64,000 nt of DNA from Mycobacterium florentinum (lineage in GTDB: Bacteria; Actinomycetota; Actinomycetes; Mycobacteriales; Mycobacteriaceae). The notes below the pieces were generated by a model. That model was not told the origin of the DNA and did no database searches. It saw only the letters and a list, made by a program, of their open reading frames with translations. The DNA lies in contig NZ_AP022576.1 of NCBI RefSeq assembly GCF_010730355.1, positions 3,906,001 through 3,970,000 on the forward strand, written 5' to 3'. Position numbers and translations under genes: made by a program. This document shows positions 1-8,818 of this stretch, in pieces. Position 1 is the stretch's first letter. Every line of letters starts with the position of its first letter.

Positions 1-296
1 CAACGCGTGCGGCGCTCAGCGGTGCATCCGGTTGGAGTCGCCCGACGTATCCGGTCTGTCGACGTTCAGCCGTTGACCGCCGAGACAGACGCAGGTCATC
101 GCCGGCGCATCGTCCGCGATCCGTACTTCATACGACCCCAAGTTTGGGCCGGTTACGTACTTTCCCCGGTTGTTGGTGACTCAGGACACAGCAACGATAT
201 AAACGCGTAGTCAGAATATGACCGGCTTGAATCGAATGCCGTGCACTTTCGTATCGGCGAAACGGCCGTGGAAAATTGAATCCCGGAGGGATAGCG
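1..296. other. Upstream non-coding stretch, no gene supported
   Basis: No convincing gene is visible. A 67-codon open frame at 7-210 has arginine-rich low-complexity content and no ribosome binding site. The stretch is the likely leader of the membrane/COX3/COX4 cassette starting at 297. It contains TACGTACTTTC at 154-164, which resembles TACGTAGTTTC at 7402-7412 downstream of the response regulator gene. Confidence 0.5.
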
Positions 297-1043
297 ATGG
301 ATAGAATCACACAACACAGGCTTAACCTCGCGATTGCCTGGTGTGGACCGGCATTCGTGCTCGGATATGTTATCTTCTGGGGGATTTTCGGACATAACGT
401 ACCCCCGCCAAATATGATCGGGCTGAGTGGCCAGGAACTTGTCGCGCAATACTACGGCGCGCACCAGCAATCGATCATGATCGGTATGGCGGTCTCTATG
501 GTCGTGGCTTTCCTTTACCTGCCCTGGTGCTGCCTACTCAGTGGTTTGATCAACGATGAAGAACGCGGTGCCACCAACGTCCTGAGCCGGATGGAACTGA
601 CCGGCGGCGCGCTCACAGCGTGGTCGCTCGGTTTCTGCCCGGGTTTATGGCTGCTGGCCGCCACTTTCGTCCACGACCTGGACCCGAATATCGTCAAAGC
701 CTTCCACGTGTTCGGCTGGTTCACCTACGACATGACGTTCGGGATCACAACCGTCCAGTGCGTGGGCGTAGGGCTATGGACCGTGCTGAACAAGCGCCAG
801 ACGATGTTCCCGGCGTGGGCAGGTTGGTGCACCATCGCCGTGGGAACCATATTCCTGACGCTTGTCGTCCTGCCCTGGATCAAAGCAGGACCGTTCACCG
901 TGTCGGGCACGTGGAACTTCTTCGTAGTCTTCGGCTCCTGGTTGTTCGCCTTCTTCGGCTTGTATAGCTACTTCATTGTCAAGGAGCTGACCGGGCGGCT
1001 GAAGGACGCTACTTCACCATCGGCCGCAGTGAGCGTGGCGTAG
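297..1043 (+). CDS. Multi-pass membrane protein of a COX3/COX4 cassette (copy 1)
   Basis: A 248-residue hydrophobic protein with about six to seven predicted membrane segments separated by short loops. I chose the ATG at 297 because a GGAGGG ribosome binding site lies just upstream at 285-290; an in-frame TTG at 276 is less likely. It is the first gene of a three-gene set with a COX3-like and a COX4-like gene. A protein of the same size and layout occupies the same position in the second cassette (41643-42425), with similar openings (AWCGP and AWSGP) and a similar PxWAGW/PRWAGY loop near the C-terminus. The biochemical role is unknown. The partnership suggests an accessory or assembly role in a redox membrane complex, which is inference. 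Confidence 0.75.
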   Translation: MDRITQHRLNLAIAWCGPAFVLGYVIFWGIFGHNVPPPNMIGLSGQELVAQYYGAHQQSIMIGMAVSMVVAFLYLPWCCLLSGLINDEERGATNVLSRMELTGGALTAWSLGFCPGLWLLAATFVHDLDPNIVKAFHVFGWFTYDMTFGITTVQCVGVGLWTVLNKRQTMFPAWAGWCTIAVGTIFLTLVVLPWIKAGPFTVSGTWNFFVVFGSWLFAFFGLYSYFIVKELTGRLKDATSPSAAVSVA

Positions 1044-1095
1044 CCCAATTCGGTGGTCTGATATCGCGCCCGCAATATAGGCGGAGGGAGCAAAC

Positions 1096-1692
1096 ATGGA
1101 CGGCGACATAGCCGAAGAACTTGCCGACGAGCCTCGCGCAAAGACGTTCCCGGTGGGGAGTGAAGGCATCTGGACCTTCGTCTTCATCGACATGATCGTG
1201 TTCCTGCTGATATTTTTCGTCTTCACCACGCAGCGGATTGATCAATACTCCCTGTACCGAGATGCGCACCACCATCTCAGCGTCATATTTGGATTCGCCA
1301 ATACCATTATCCTTTTGACAAGCTCTTTATTTGTGGTGCGTGGTGTGCGCGCCGCACGCGCGGGAATTGCGACGAAAGTCATGAGCCAGCTGCAATTTGC
1401 GCTTGGATGTGGGCTTCTCTTCTTCGCCAGTAAGGCGATCGAGTATTATGGCAAATTCGCGGCGGGGATCGGTATCGCGACATCGTCCTTTTTCACATTC
1501 TACTTCTTCATCACATTCTTACATCTGCTGCATTTGTTCGGCGCCGTGATATTCGTAATCGCATACCGACGGGGCGCTCGCGACGGAGTTATGGATCCGC
1601 GCTATGTGACGGGTGTCGAGAATGTCGGACTGTTCTGGCATTTCGTCGACCTGTTGTGGGTCTTTATATTCACGCTGCTCTATCTGATGTGA
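1096..1692 (+). CDS. Cytochrome c oxidase subunit III-like (NorE-type) protein
   Basis: A 198-residue membrane protein of the heme-copper oxidase subunit III superfamily, in the short five-helix form typical of NorE-like proteins. Family marks are the early EGIWTFVFIDMIVF helix, the central HLLHLFGAVIF segment and the terminal FWHFVDLLWVFIF helix, all characteristic of COX3. No subunit I or II gene is present anywhere in the window, so this is an orphan subunit. It follows the membrane protein by about 50 bases and ends 8 bases before the COX4-like gene, so the three are probably one transcript. The stretch around 1290-1510 is visibly more AT-rich than its neighbours, which may reflect transfer. 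Confidence 0.85.
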   Translation: MDGDIAEELADEPRAKTFPVGSEGIWTFVFIDMIVFLLIFFVFTTQRIDQYSLYRDAHHHLSVIFGFANTIILLTSSLFVVRGVRAARAGIATKVMSQLQFALGCGLLFFASKAIEYYGKFAAGIGIATSSFFTFYFFITFLHLLHLFGAVIFVIAYRRGARDGVMDPRYVTGVENVGLFWHFVDLLWVFIFTLLYLM

Positions 1693-1700
1693 GGACACGC

Positions 1701-1991
1701 ATGACTGACAACGGACCCACGAGCGTCGCGGCCGATCCTGCCGTTTCAGTGTGGCTAGGACTTGTGCTGCTCAGCGGGGTCTCGTTCGCGGTGATCGAAG
1801 GCGGACTGGTCACCGCAATCGCGTCGGCGGTGGTCGTGCTAATCGCCGGATTAAAGGTTCGGCTTATCATGGTCTATTTCATGGAACTGAAGTCGGTTCC
1901 CCGAAATTGGCAGGTGATGTACACGGTCTGGATCATCGCCGCATCAGCGCTACTGATGATCGGCAATGTTGTTGCCATGGTGAAAGGCTGA
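1701..1991 (+). CDS. Cytochrome c oxidase subunit IV-like (NorF-type) protein
   Basis: A 96-residue protein with three predicted membrane helices. The central KVRLIMVYFMELKSVPRNWQ segment is typical of the prokaryotic cytochrome C oxidase subunit IV family, which usually accompanies NorE-like subunit III proteins. The ATG at 1701 lies just past the COX3-like stop and has GAGGAC upstream. An upstream in-frame ATG at 1656 would overlap the COX3-like gene and is less likely. Copy 2 is at 43059-43346 and shares the AHFMELRKAP variant of the same segment. Function is inferred from the partner gene only. Confidence 0.8.
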   Translation: MTDNGPTSVAADPAVSVWLGLVLLSGVSFAVIEGGLVTAIASAVVVLIAGLKVRLIMVYFMELKSVPRNWQVMYTVWIIAASALLMIGNVVAMVKG

Positions 1992-2135
1992 CACCACGGC
2001 GCCGTACTGTCGGTCATTCCTTACCGCCGCCTGCGCTCGGCGGTCACGATCGTGGTTGCTCATCGCTGACTCAAGACTGGGGGATGCACTGCGACTTTAC
2101 GTTGATCGCAACGGATTCCATCGGGGGTCTTCCGG

Positions 2136-5100
2136 GTGCGTGCCGGCTGTTGCGAATCCTCACGCGGGGCCGGTCGTGACGACACAATCAAGAAGATCCA
2201 CAATGCGAAGCGACGCATCATCGTGATGCCTCACGTCCGCGGGATGACCCTTTGCGAGCGGCTGGAATTGGGCCCGTTGAAGATCGATGAAGCACTGGTC
2301 GTAGCACGTGGCCTGCTGACGTCCTTGGCAGCGATCCACGCACGCGGGCACGTGTATGGAAACGTCAAGCCCACCAATGTCATTGTCGAGTCTGGCCCGC
2401 CGGTCCGTTCTGCGGCGCTCGCCGACGTCGGTTCCGCTGACGTGCCCTCCGAACCAGCGCACGACGACACAACTGACTGCTCGGAGCTTCGTTATATGGC
2501 TCCCGAATTGGCTGGCGTCCTGGACCGCCCGGTGGACGTCAGGGCCGACCTTTATTCGGTGGGCATCGTGTTGTTCGAGTGTCTTGTCGGCCGGCCGCCT
2601 TTCCAGGGGGATGTCGCACAGACCCTCCGCCAGCACCTTTCCGAGCCGTCGCCGCGGTTGCGCAGCCTTGGGGTACCGATTCCCCAGGCTCTCGAGGAGA
2701 TTGTCCGGCGGCTGCTGCTCAAAGATCCCGACGACAGATATGGGTCCGCCGAGGCGGTGCTGGCCGATATCGACGCGCTGGACGCCGGATTGCGCAATGG
2801 CGAGATGGAACCCGTGGTGGCGGTGGGAGCGCACGATTCCCGGAATACGCTCACCGACCCGTCGCTGGTAGGCCGCGAAACTGAGCTACTGGCACTGGCG
2901 CAGCGGCTCGCTGAAGCCAACCGAGGGAGAGCCGCGCTCGTCGCAATCGAAGCGGGTTCGGGCGGCGGCAAGTCCGCGGTGCTGACGGAATTCACTGAGC
3001 GCGCCAGCGCATTCGGTGCGCGCGTGTTCCGCGGCCGCGGCGTCGAGCATGCGGTACCCAAGCCTTTGCAGATGCTGACCGGAATTGTGCACGACCTAGT
3101 CGGTTTCGGTGCCGACGACCCAGCGCTCGTCGAACGGATCAGTGCGGCATTGGGCGATGCCGCCGCTCGGCTCTGTGCGGCGTTGCCAGAACTGAGCGCC
3201 ATCATCGACGCCCCATCCGGTGATGAAGGGCACTCCGAAGCTCATGCCCGGTTACGCCTCGTCAATGCGATTCTGGTGCTGTTGGAATCTCTCGGGGAGC
3301 CCAGTCGGCCGGCGATCATCGCCCTCGACGACTGTCAGTGGGCGGACGAGCTGACGTTGCAGGCACTTGAAGCCTGGAACACCCGACGCATACGGACTGG
3401 CACCGCACCTTGTCACGTACTCATAGTCGCCGCCGTTCGCAACGAGCCCAGCAGTCAATACCGCCGGCTCATCGCGATTCCCTGCGCACAGTCACTGGTG
3501 CTGCCGCCGCTGAACGATCGCCAGGTATGCCAGGTGATCGAGTCGATGGCGGGGCACGTGCCGGCACCGGCCAGCGACGTCATCGTCGAACTGTCGCGCG
3601 GGAATCCCTTGATGGTCTCAGCCGTGTTGCGTGGCCTCATCGAGGCGGGCGCGTTGGCCCCCGGCGAAGGTGGCTGGCAGTTTGTGCCCAACTCGGGGAG
3701 CTGGCAGGCCTCGCGTGAAGCAGCGTCTTTTCTCACCCGCCGATTCGCCCTGCTCAGTCCCCAAACCCGCGAACTGCTGGACGCGGCAGCGATTTTGGGT
3801 CGTGAATTCGACCTCGACCTGGCCGCAACGCTGGCGGGCCAGGATTACACGCAGGCCCGGTACGCGATGCGACCGGCAGTCGAGCGGCATCTCGTCTGGG
3901 CAAGCACCGAAGGACGCTTCACCTTCGCCCATGACAAGCTGCGCGACAGCCTCTTGGCGCAGCTGGATCCCCTGCAGCTGTCCGCGTTGCACATGGCCGC
4001 CGCCGAGCACATCGAGAACCGCGATGCCTCGCAGACTTTTGAGATCGCGTATCACTTCGACGCGGCCAGCGCCCCCGCGCGGGCGTTCGATTACGCGGTT
4101 CAATCTGCACATTCGGCGCGCGCGCACCACGACTTCGAACTCGCCGAGCGCTTGTATCGCATCGCCGAGCGGGGCCTGCCCCACGCGGACGAACGGACCC
4201 GCTATCGCGTGCTGGAAGCCCTCGGCCAGGTTCTGATGCTGCGCGGCCGCTATCCCGAGGCCGCCGAGCGCTTCGAGAAGGCGCGTTTGCTGGCGACTGA
4301 CGATATAAGTCTGGCTGGTATCGAGGGGCAATTGGGCGAGGTGCTATTCCGTCAAGACGATCTGGAGGGGTCAGCACGTCTGATTGAGAACGCCTTGCGC
4401 GTGCTCGGCGAATCGGTATCGTCGGGCGGCAACATCCGAATCCTGCTCCGGATCCTGATCGAAGTTCTGGGCCGCGGGTTGTCCGCATTGCGTTTGCGTC
4501 GAAGGTCCTTGAGCGACAGCGCGCGGCAACGGGACCGCCTGCGCGCACACCTCTACACCCAATTGCAGTATCCCAGCTGGTTCGACTCCCGGCGGCTGCG
4601 GAACCTGTCTCTCATGATGCGACAGGTCAACGTAGCCGAACGATGTCCGGGGAGCCCAGAGCTAGCCCATGCATACGCTGTGTGGTCCGCCGCGCTCGCG
4701 CTCACCTTTCCGTTCACCTGGCGCTACGCGTTGCGGTTCGTTGACCGAAGTCAGCGCATCTACACCTCACTTGGAGACCTGCGCGGCGAAGGGCACACAG
4801 CGAGTATGCGAGCCTGCATCCTGCACGCCGGCGGACGCTATGTTGAGGCCGCGGAGTCGGCCACTTCTGCAGTGCAGATCCTTGGGCAGTTCGGCGACCG
4901 CTGGGAGGTCGGGTTCGCGACTCGCACCAACGCGGTGTGCCTGTACCGGCTAGGCCGCTTTACCGAGGCTCGCGCTGAAGCTCGACGCCTTGCCGAGATC
5001 GGCGCGAATAGCGCTGACGCGCAAGCCAATACGGCGGCGGCGGAAGTCCTGGCAAAAGCGGGTGACGGCGACGTTCCAGCCGCGTTGACACAGCCCGAAC

Positions 5101-6719
5101 TCGGTGTTCACACAGCCGATATCGAAGTCACGGTTGCGGCCTTACAAGCCGAGGCGCTGCGCCTTCGGCGGGCTGGTCAGCTCACCGAAGGCATCGCGAA
5201 ACTGGAAACCGCAGTGTGTCTGGTCCGCAGTTCGCAGCCCACGAGCACCCACCTCGTTCCGGTGTTCGCCTGGCTGGCGACACTGCAACGCGAGGACGCC
5301 GAAGTGCTGCTGCTGCCGCACGTACGCCGCAGAAGGCTTCGGTTGTCCCTGCGGTCGGCACGACGGGCGGTCCGATACGGCCGGTTCTATCCCAACGATC
5401 TGCCTCATGCGCTTCGCGAACTCGGTGTGGTGCATGCGTTGTTGGGACACAGGTGGCGGGCCAGGCGTTGTCTGATGGGCAGCTGCGCCGCCGCGAAGAG
5501 GCGCAGCGCATGGGCAGAGTTGGCGGACACGCTCTTTCAGCTGGATCGTGTGGCGTTTACCGAGCGATCCAAGGCCGACTGGCACAGCCGAGACCTGGAC
5601 CCTGACGCCAAGGTTGGCCGACTGGCGTCGACAAACTGGGGTCGGGCGGATCGGTTCTCCGCGCTACTACATGCCGAAGTGGTCCTAGCCTCGGCGGACA
5701 GCCCGGACGCAGTAGGCATCGCAATCGACCAGGTGGTGCGGTCGTTGTTGCGCGCCGAGCAATGCCGGCTCATCGCTTTGCGGCCGCAGTGGAGGCTCAT
5801 CTCACCGGAAGTGTCCGACGTCGAGCAAGAGGTCGCCGAACGTGCCGCGCAGTACGGTCGGCCACTGGTGATGGGAGATTCGGCCAATCGCGATCACGTT
5901 GCCACCGGTGGGCTTACGGTGGCGGGTGCCCGATCGGCTCTTTGCGCCCCGATTTTCGTGCGAGGCGAGGTCGCGGGATGTTTCCTGGCAGTCCATTCGC
6001 AGGTGGGAGGCTTGTTTGGCGAGGTCGAGATCCAGCTGGCCGAGTTCGTGGCCCGATTGGCGGGAAACGTGGTGGAGCGGCTGGAACTGCAGCGTGAGGT
6101 GCGTGCCGAGGTGATTTCTGCCCAGGAGGCTGAACGAGCGCGAGTTGCCCGAGACCTACACGACGACATTGGTCAGGAACTGACGTCGGTGCTCCTCGGA
6201 GTGCGACTGGTCGAGACCGCCGCGCCGATCGACGTGCATGCCCGCGTCGCAGAACTGCGTCAGGGTGTGGCTCACGCGCTGGAATCAGTGCAAAGACTGG
6301 CTTTCGATCTTCGGCCAACTGTGCTGGACGACCTCGGACTGCTGGACGCGTTGCGCCGACTGGTCGGCAACATCTCGACCGTCGGCACCCGAATAGAGCT
6401 GGAATCCGTTGGGCTACACGGCGGTGAGCGGCTGGCGCCCGACATCGAGACCACTGCTTACCGGATAACCCAGGAAGCGATCACGAATGTGATCCGCCAC
6501 GCGCGAGCGTCCAAATGCAGTGTCGTCGTCGGATTGACCGAGTCGACACTACGAGTGGTTGTCGAAGACGACGGGGTCGGCTTCGAACCCGGGGCGACTC
6601 GGCCCCGCGGGCTCGGACAGCTCGGCATGCACGAGAGGGCCGCGTTGGTCAACGGCGTCTTAGTGGTGGCGTCGGCCCCTGGAGAGGGCACTCAGGTGCT
6701 GTTCGAGGTGATCGTGTGA
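2136..6719 (+). CDS. Pseudokinase / STAND-type ATPase / GAF / histidine kinase fusion
   Basis: A 1527-residue multidomain signalling protein. Residues about 25-230 resemble the middle and C-lobe of a Ser/Thr kinase, including an APE-type segment (YMAPELAG) and a PDVRADLYSVGIVLFE-like stretch. The N-lobe with its P-loop and lysine is absent, the catalytic HRD aspartate is replaced by Asn76 (YGNVKPTN), and DFG reads DVG, so it should be a pseudokinase. Residues about 245-560 form an ATPase with Walker A near 271-279 (AGSGGGKS) and a Walker B ending in LDDCQWAD. A long helical TPR-like region follows, then a GAF-like domain at about 1175-1310 and a HisKA_3 histidine kinase with phospho-accepting His1342 (RDLHDDIGQ) and a C-terminal HATPase domain. 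The start is GTG at 2136; a stop at 2103 limits upstream extension. It overlaps the response regulator start. Confidence 0.85.
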   Translation: MRAGCCESSRGAGRDDTIKKIHNAKRRIIVMPHVRGMTLCERLELGPLKIDEALVVARGLLTSLAAIHARGHVYGNVKPTNVIVESGPPVRSAALADVGSADVPSEPAHDDTTDCSELRYMAPELAGVLDRPVDVRADLYSVGIVLFECLVGRPPFQGDVAQTLRQHLSEPSPRLRSLGVPIPQALEEIVRRLLLKDPDDRYGSAEAVLADIDALDAGLRNGEMEPVVAVGAHDSRNTLTDPSLVGRETELLALAQRLAEANRGRAALVAIEAGSGGGKSAVLTEFTERASAFGARVFRGRGVEHAVPKPLQMLTGIVHDLVGFGADDPALVERISAALGDAAARLCAALPELSAIIDAPSGDEGHSEAHARLRLVNAILVLLESLGEPSRPAIIALDDCQWADELTLQALEAWNTRRIRTGTAPCHVLIVAAVRNEPSSQYRRLIAIPCAQSLVLPPLNDRQVCQVIESMAGHVPAPASDVIVELSRGNPLMVSAVLRGLIEAGALAPGEGGWQFVPNSGSWQASREAASFLTRRFALLSPQTRELLDAAAILGREFDLDLAATLAGQDYTQARYAMRPAVERHLVWASTEGRFTFAHDKLRDSLLAQLDPLQLSALHMAAAEHIENRDASQTFEIAYHFDAASAPARAFDYAVQSAHSARAHHDFELAERLYRIAERGLPHADERTRYRVLEALGQVLMLRGRYPEAAERFEKARLLATDDISLAGIEGQLGEVLFRQDDLEGSARLIENALRVLGESVSSGGNIRILLRILIEVLGRGLSALRLRRRSLSDSARQRDRLRAHLYTQLQYPSWFDSRRLRNLSLMMRQVNVAERCPGSPELAHAYAVWSAALALTFPFTWRYALRFVDRSQRIYTSLGDLRGEGHTASMRACILHAGGRYVEAAESATSAVQILGQFGDRWEVGFATRTNAVCLYRLGRFTEARAEARRLAEIGANSADAQANTAAAEVLAKAGDGDVPAALTQPELGVHTADIEVTVAALQAEALRLRRAGQLTEGIAKLETAVCLVRSSQPTSTHLVPVFAWLATLQREDAEVLLLPHVRRRRLRLSLRSARRAVRYGRFYPNDLPHALRELGVVHALLGHRWRARRCLMGSCAAAKRRSAWAELADTLFQLDRVAFTERSKADWHSRDLDPDAKVGRLASTNWGRADRFSALLHAEVVLASADSPDAVGIAIDQVVRSLLRAEQCRLIALRPQWRLISPEVSDVEQEVAERAAQYGRPLVMGDSANRDHVATGGLTVAGARSALCAPIFVRGEVAGCFLAVHSQVGGLFGEVEIQLAEFVARLAGNVVERLELQREVRAEVISAQEAERARVARDLHDDIGQELTSVLLGVRLVETAAPIDVHARVAELRQGVAHALESVQRLAFDLRPTVLDDLGLLDALRRLVGNISTVGTRIELESVGLHGGERLAPDIETTAYRITQEAITNVIRHARASKCSVVVGLTESTLRVVVEDDGVGFEPGATRPRGLGQLGMHERAALVNGVLVVASAPGEGTQVLFEVIV

Positions 6720-7363
6720 TCCCACCCGTGAGAGTTGTCATCTGCGACGACCACAAAGTGGTGCGCGCCGGCCTGGCTCGCGTCTTGGGCGAACAGGAAG
6801 ACATCGAAGTCGTTGCCGATGTTGGCACTGCATCCGAAATGGCAGCTGTAACAGCTCGTCTACATCCGGACGTGGTGGTTCTGGACATCGCCCTGCCCGA
6901 CGCCAGCGGGATCACCGCCATCGAAGGAGTGATTCGATCGAGTCCACAGACCAAGGTTCTCGTTCTGACGATGCACGACGACGTCGCCTACCTGCGTGAA
7001 GCGTTCGCGGCCGGAGCGCTGGGTTACGTCCTCAAGGCGGCCGCCGACGTGGAGCTTATCCACGCCGTCCACGAGGTCGCCGACGGTAAGCGGTACGTGC
7101 ACCCCGAGCTGGGCGCTGCCCTGTTAGGGGCAGGCACGACTCCGACCGATGCATCCCGTGACCCTCAACTCGGTTTGTCGGAGCGTGAAGTCGAGATTCT
7201 GCGGCTGTTGGCCCTTGGGCACACTAATCCCGAAATGGCTGGGCTGCTTAATCTTTCGGTACGAACTGTGGAGACGTACCGGTATCGGCTTCAGCAAAAG
7301 GTCGGTCTGCGATCCCGAGCCGAACTTGCCAGGCTGGCAAGGGATTCGGGGATTCTGAACTAA
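6716..7363 (+). CDS. NarL/FixJ-family response regulator
   Basis: A 215-residue two-component regulator. An N-terminal receiver has the acidic pair in VVICDDHKVVR, phospho-acceptor Asp57 (VVVLDIALPD) and a lysine in YVLKAA. A C-terminal LuxR-type helix-turn-helix begins at LSEREVEILRLLALGHTN and runs through VRTVETYRYRLQQKVG. The GTG at 6716 overlaps the kinase stop (GTGA), which suggests translational coupling; GTG at 6728 is an alternative. It is almost certainly the partner of the fusion kinase. Targets are unknown; a shared TACGTASTTTC element at 154 and 7402 is a candidate site. Confidence 0.93.
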   Translation: MIPPVRVVICDDHKVVRAGLARVLGEQEDIEVVADVGTASEMAAVTARLHPDVVVLDIALPDASGITAIEGVIRSSPQTKVLVLTMHDDVAYLREAFAAGALGYVLKAAADVELIHAVHEVADGKRYVHPELGAALLGAGTTPTDASRDPQLGLSEREVEILRLLALGHTNPEMAGLLNLSVRTVETYRYRLQQKVGLRSRAELARLARDSGILN

Positions 7364-7401
7364 CTGATGTGACGGACAGAATTCGCGAATCGCCTTCCTG
7401 A

Positions 7402-7417
7402 TACGTAGTTTCTACGT
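7402..7417. promoter_or_regulatory. Inverted repeat, possible response-regulator site
   Basis: Perfect 6-base arms ACGTAG and CTACGT separated by TTT at 7403-7417, in the 242-base gap between the response regulator and the thiolase-like gene. The left half with its 3' flank (TACGTAGTTTC) resembles TACGTACTTTC at 154-164, upstream of the first cassette. NarL-family regulators often bind heptamer half-sites of this kind. Assigning it to the 6716-7363 regulator is inference. Confidence 0.3.
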
Positions 7418-7605
7418 TTGCGCCGAGCCGAAACGTGAGTAGTTGCCGCGCTTGTCGGGCTACGCCGCCGAGGACAGACTCATCGAGCAGGTCTGTTCGT
7501 AGAACCCGGATTCCTCGGAGGCGGCGACATGTTAGGCGCGGCGGTCATTCGTGACGTCCGGTCCGGTACCGACTTATCGCGCGCCTTCCCGCACCGGCGA
7601 TCCCA

Positions 7606-8751
7606 GTGATAACCGATAAGGGCGAACCCTTCGAACACCGGGTCGCACTCACCGGTCTCGGCGAGTTCGTCGCCGGATCGGATCGCGCGTCATCCTGGGT
7701 CCGGATGGCGACGTCAGCGTCGGCCAGGGCGATTGACGACGCGGGGCTGACCGTCGCCGATATAGAGGGTGTCTGCGTGTGCGACGGCTCGCGCGGATTG
7801 CCAGGATTGTCCGAGCGCGGAGTACGGGGCTTGGAGCAGGAGTTTCAGATCCGGCCGGTGTGGCACTGGGGCGGTCGTACCGCGGGAAGGCTCGGTGCCC
7901 TCGTCGACGCAATGCTCGCCGTTGCGGCCGGAATGTGCCGGCATGTGCTGTGCGTCAGCGTATCGACGGACGCGCCGGCCCCACGACACTCCCACCACGC
8001 GGCGGCGAGCGGGTTTGGTCACCGGTCAACTGAGGCACTCTGGGCGGCGCGCGCCAGCGCTGACTACCTCGCGAGGTTTGGCTACTCTCATGCCGCGCTC
8101 GGGTGGGTCGCGATCGCGTCGCGACGCCACGCCGTCCGCAATCCCGCCGCTGTCGTGCGTGCCTCGCTCAGCATGGACGAGTACCTGAGCGCGCCGATTG
8201 TGTGCGCACCGCTACGGCAACGCGATTTCGCTGCGCATCGGCCGGACGCAACAGCGGTGATCGTGTCTGCAGCATCCGGGACCGCCACCCGGCCGGTCTG
8301 GGTCGAGGCGCTGGGCGCCCGTCAGCCGGCACACGCCGGTACGCCATTTGACTTTCCGGGCTACCTGGACGGGTTCCGGCCCGCATCGAAACAGATGTGG
8401 GATCGGACATCCCTGACTCCCGGCGAGGTCGATTTCGCGGCGATCGACGATTCGTCGACATTCAATGTGCTGTGCTGGCTGGAGGCACTCGAATTCTGTC
8501 GTCGTGGCAAAGGCGGTGCCTTCACTCAGTGCGCTTCGCGGATCGGCCCGGACGGCGAGCTGCCGATCAATCCCGACGGTGGTGGCCTTGCCGGCGCAGG
8601 TGGATCTGCTCTTTCCCGAATACGCGAAGCAATTCTGCAACTGAGAGGTCAAGCTGGCCGGCGCCAGATTCCAAATGCGCGGATCGCTGTAGTTGCCAGC
8701 GGCACTTTCGATTCGAATTCGGCCCTGATCGTCAGGACCGGCGGGGGTTGA
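7606..8751 (+). CDS. Degenerate thiolase-like (SCP-x/lipid-transfer type) protein
   Basis: A 381-residue protein with thiolase-fold layout: an N-terminal VALTGLGEFVAG strand, a middle LGALVDAMLAVAAGMCRHVLCVSV segment and a C-terminal LPINPDGGGLAGAGGSALS segment before a QLRGQAGRRQ tail. The nucleophile region that normally reads NACASG here reads HWGGRTAG, and the GHP histidine region reads AGAGG. Both classical catalytic residues therefore appear lost. Thiolase condensation or cleavage is unlikely; an aldolase-like, carrier or regulatory role is possible. No DUF35 partner is adjacent. The GTG start at 7606 has no clear ribosome binding site and is uncertain. Confidence 0.65.
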   Translation: MITDKGEPFEHRVALTGLGEFVAGSDRASSWVRMATSASARAIDDAGLTVADIEGVCVCDGSRGLPGLSERGVRGLEQEFQIRPVWHWGGRTAGRLGALVDAMLAVAAGMCRHVLCVSVSTDAPAPRHSHHAAASGFGHRSTEALWAARASADYLARFGYSHAALGWVAIASRRHAVRNPAAVVRASLSMDEYLSAPIVCAPLRQRDFAAHRPDATAVIVSAASGTATRPVWVEALGARQPAHAGTPFDFPGYLDGFRPASKQMWDRTSLTPGEVDFAAIDDSSTFNVLCWLEALEFCRRGKGGAFTQCASRIGPDGELPINPDGGGLAGAGGSALSRIREAILQLRGQAGRRQIPNARIAVVASGTFDSNSALIVRTGGG

Positions 8752-8818
8752 GCGGGCCCAGTCGATGGGTGTTCCGCGAGCTCAGAGAAATCCGTGACCA
8801 AACGTAGTGGAGGTAGTT

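Noticed and set aside
7..210. 67-codon frame at the window start
   Set aside because: Arginine-rich, no ribosome binding site, no similarity recognised.
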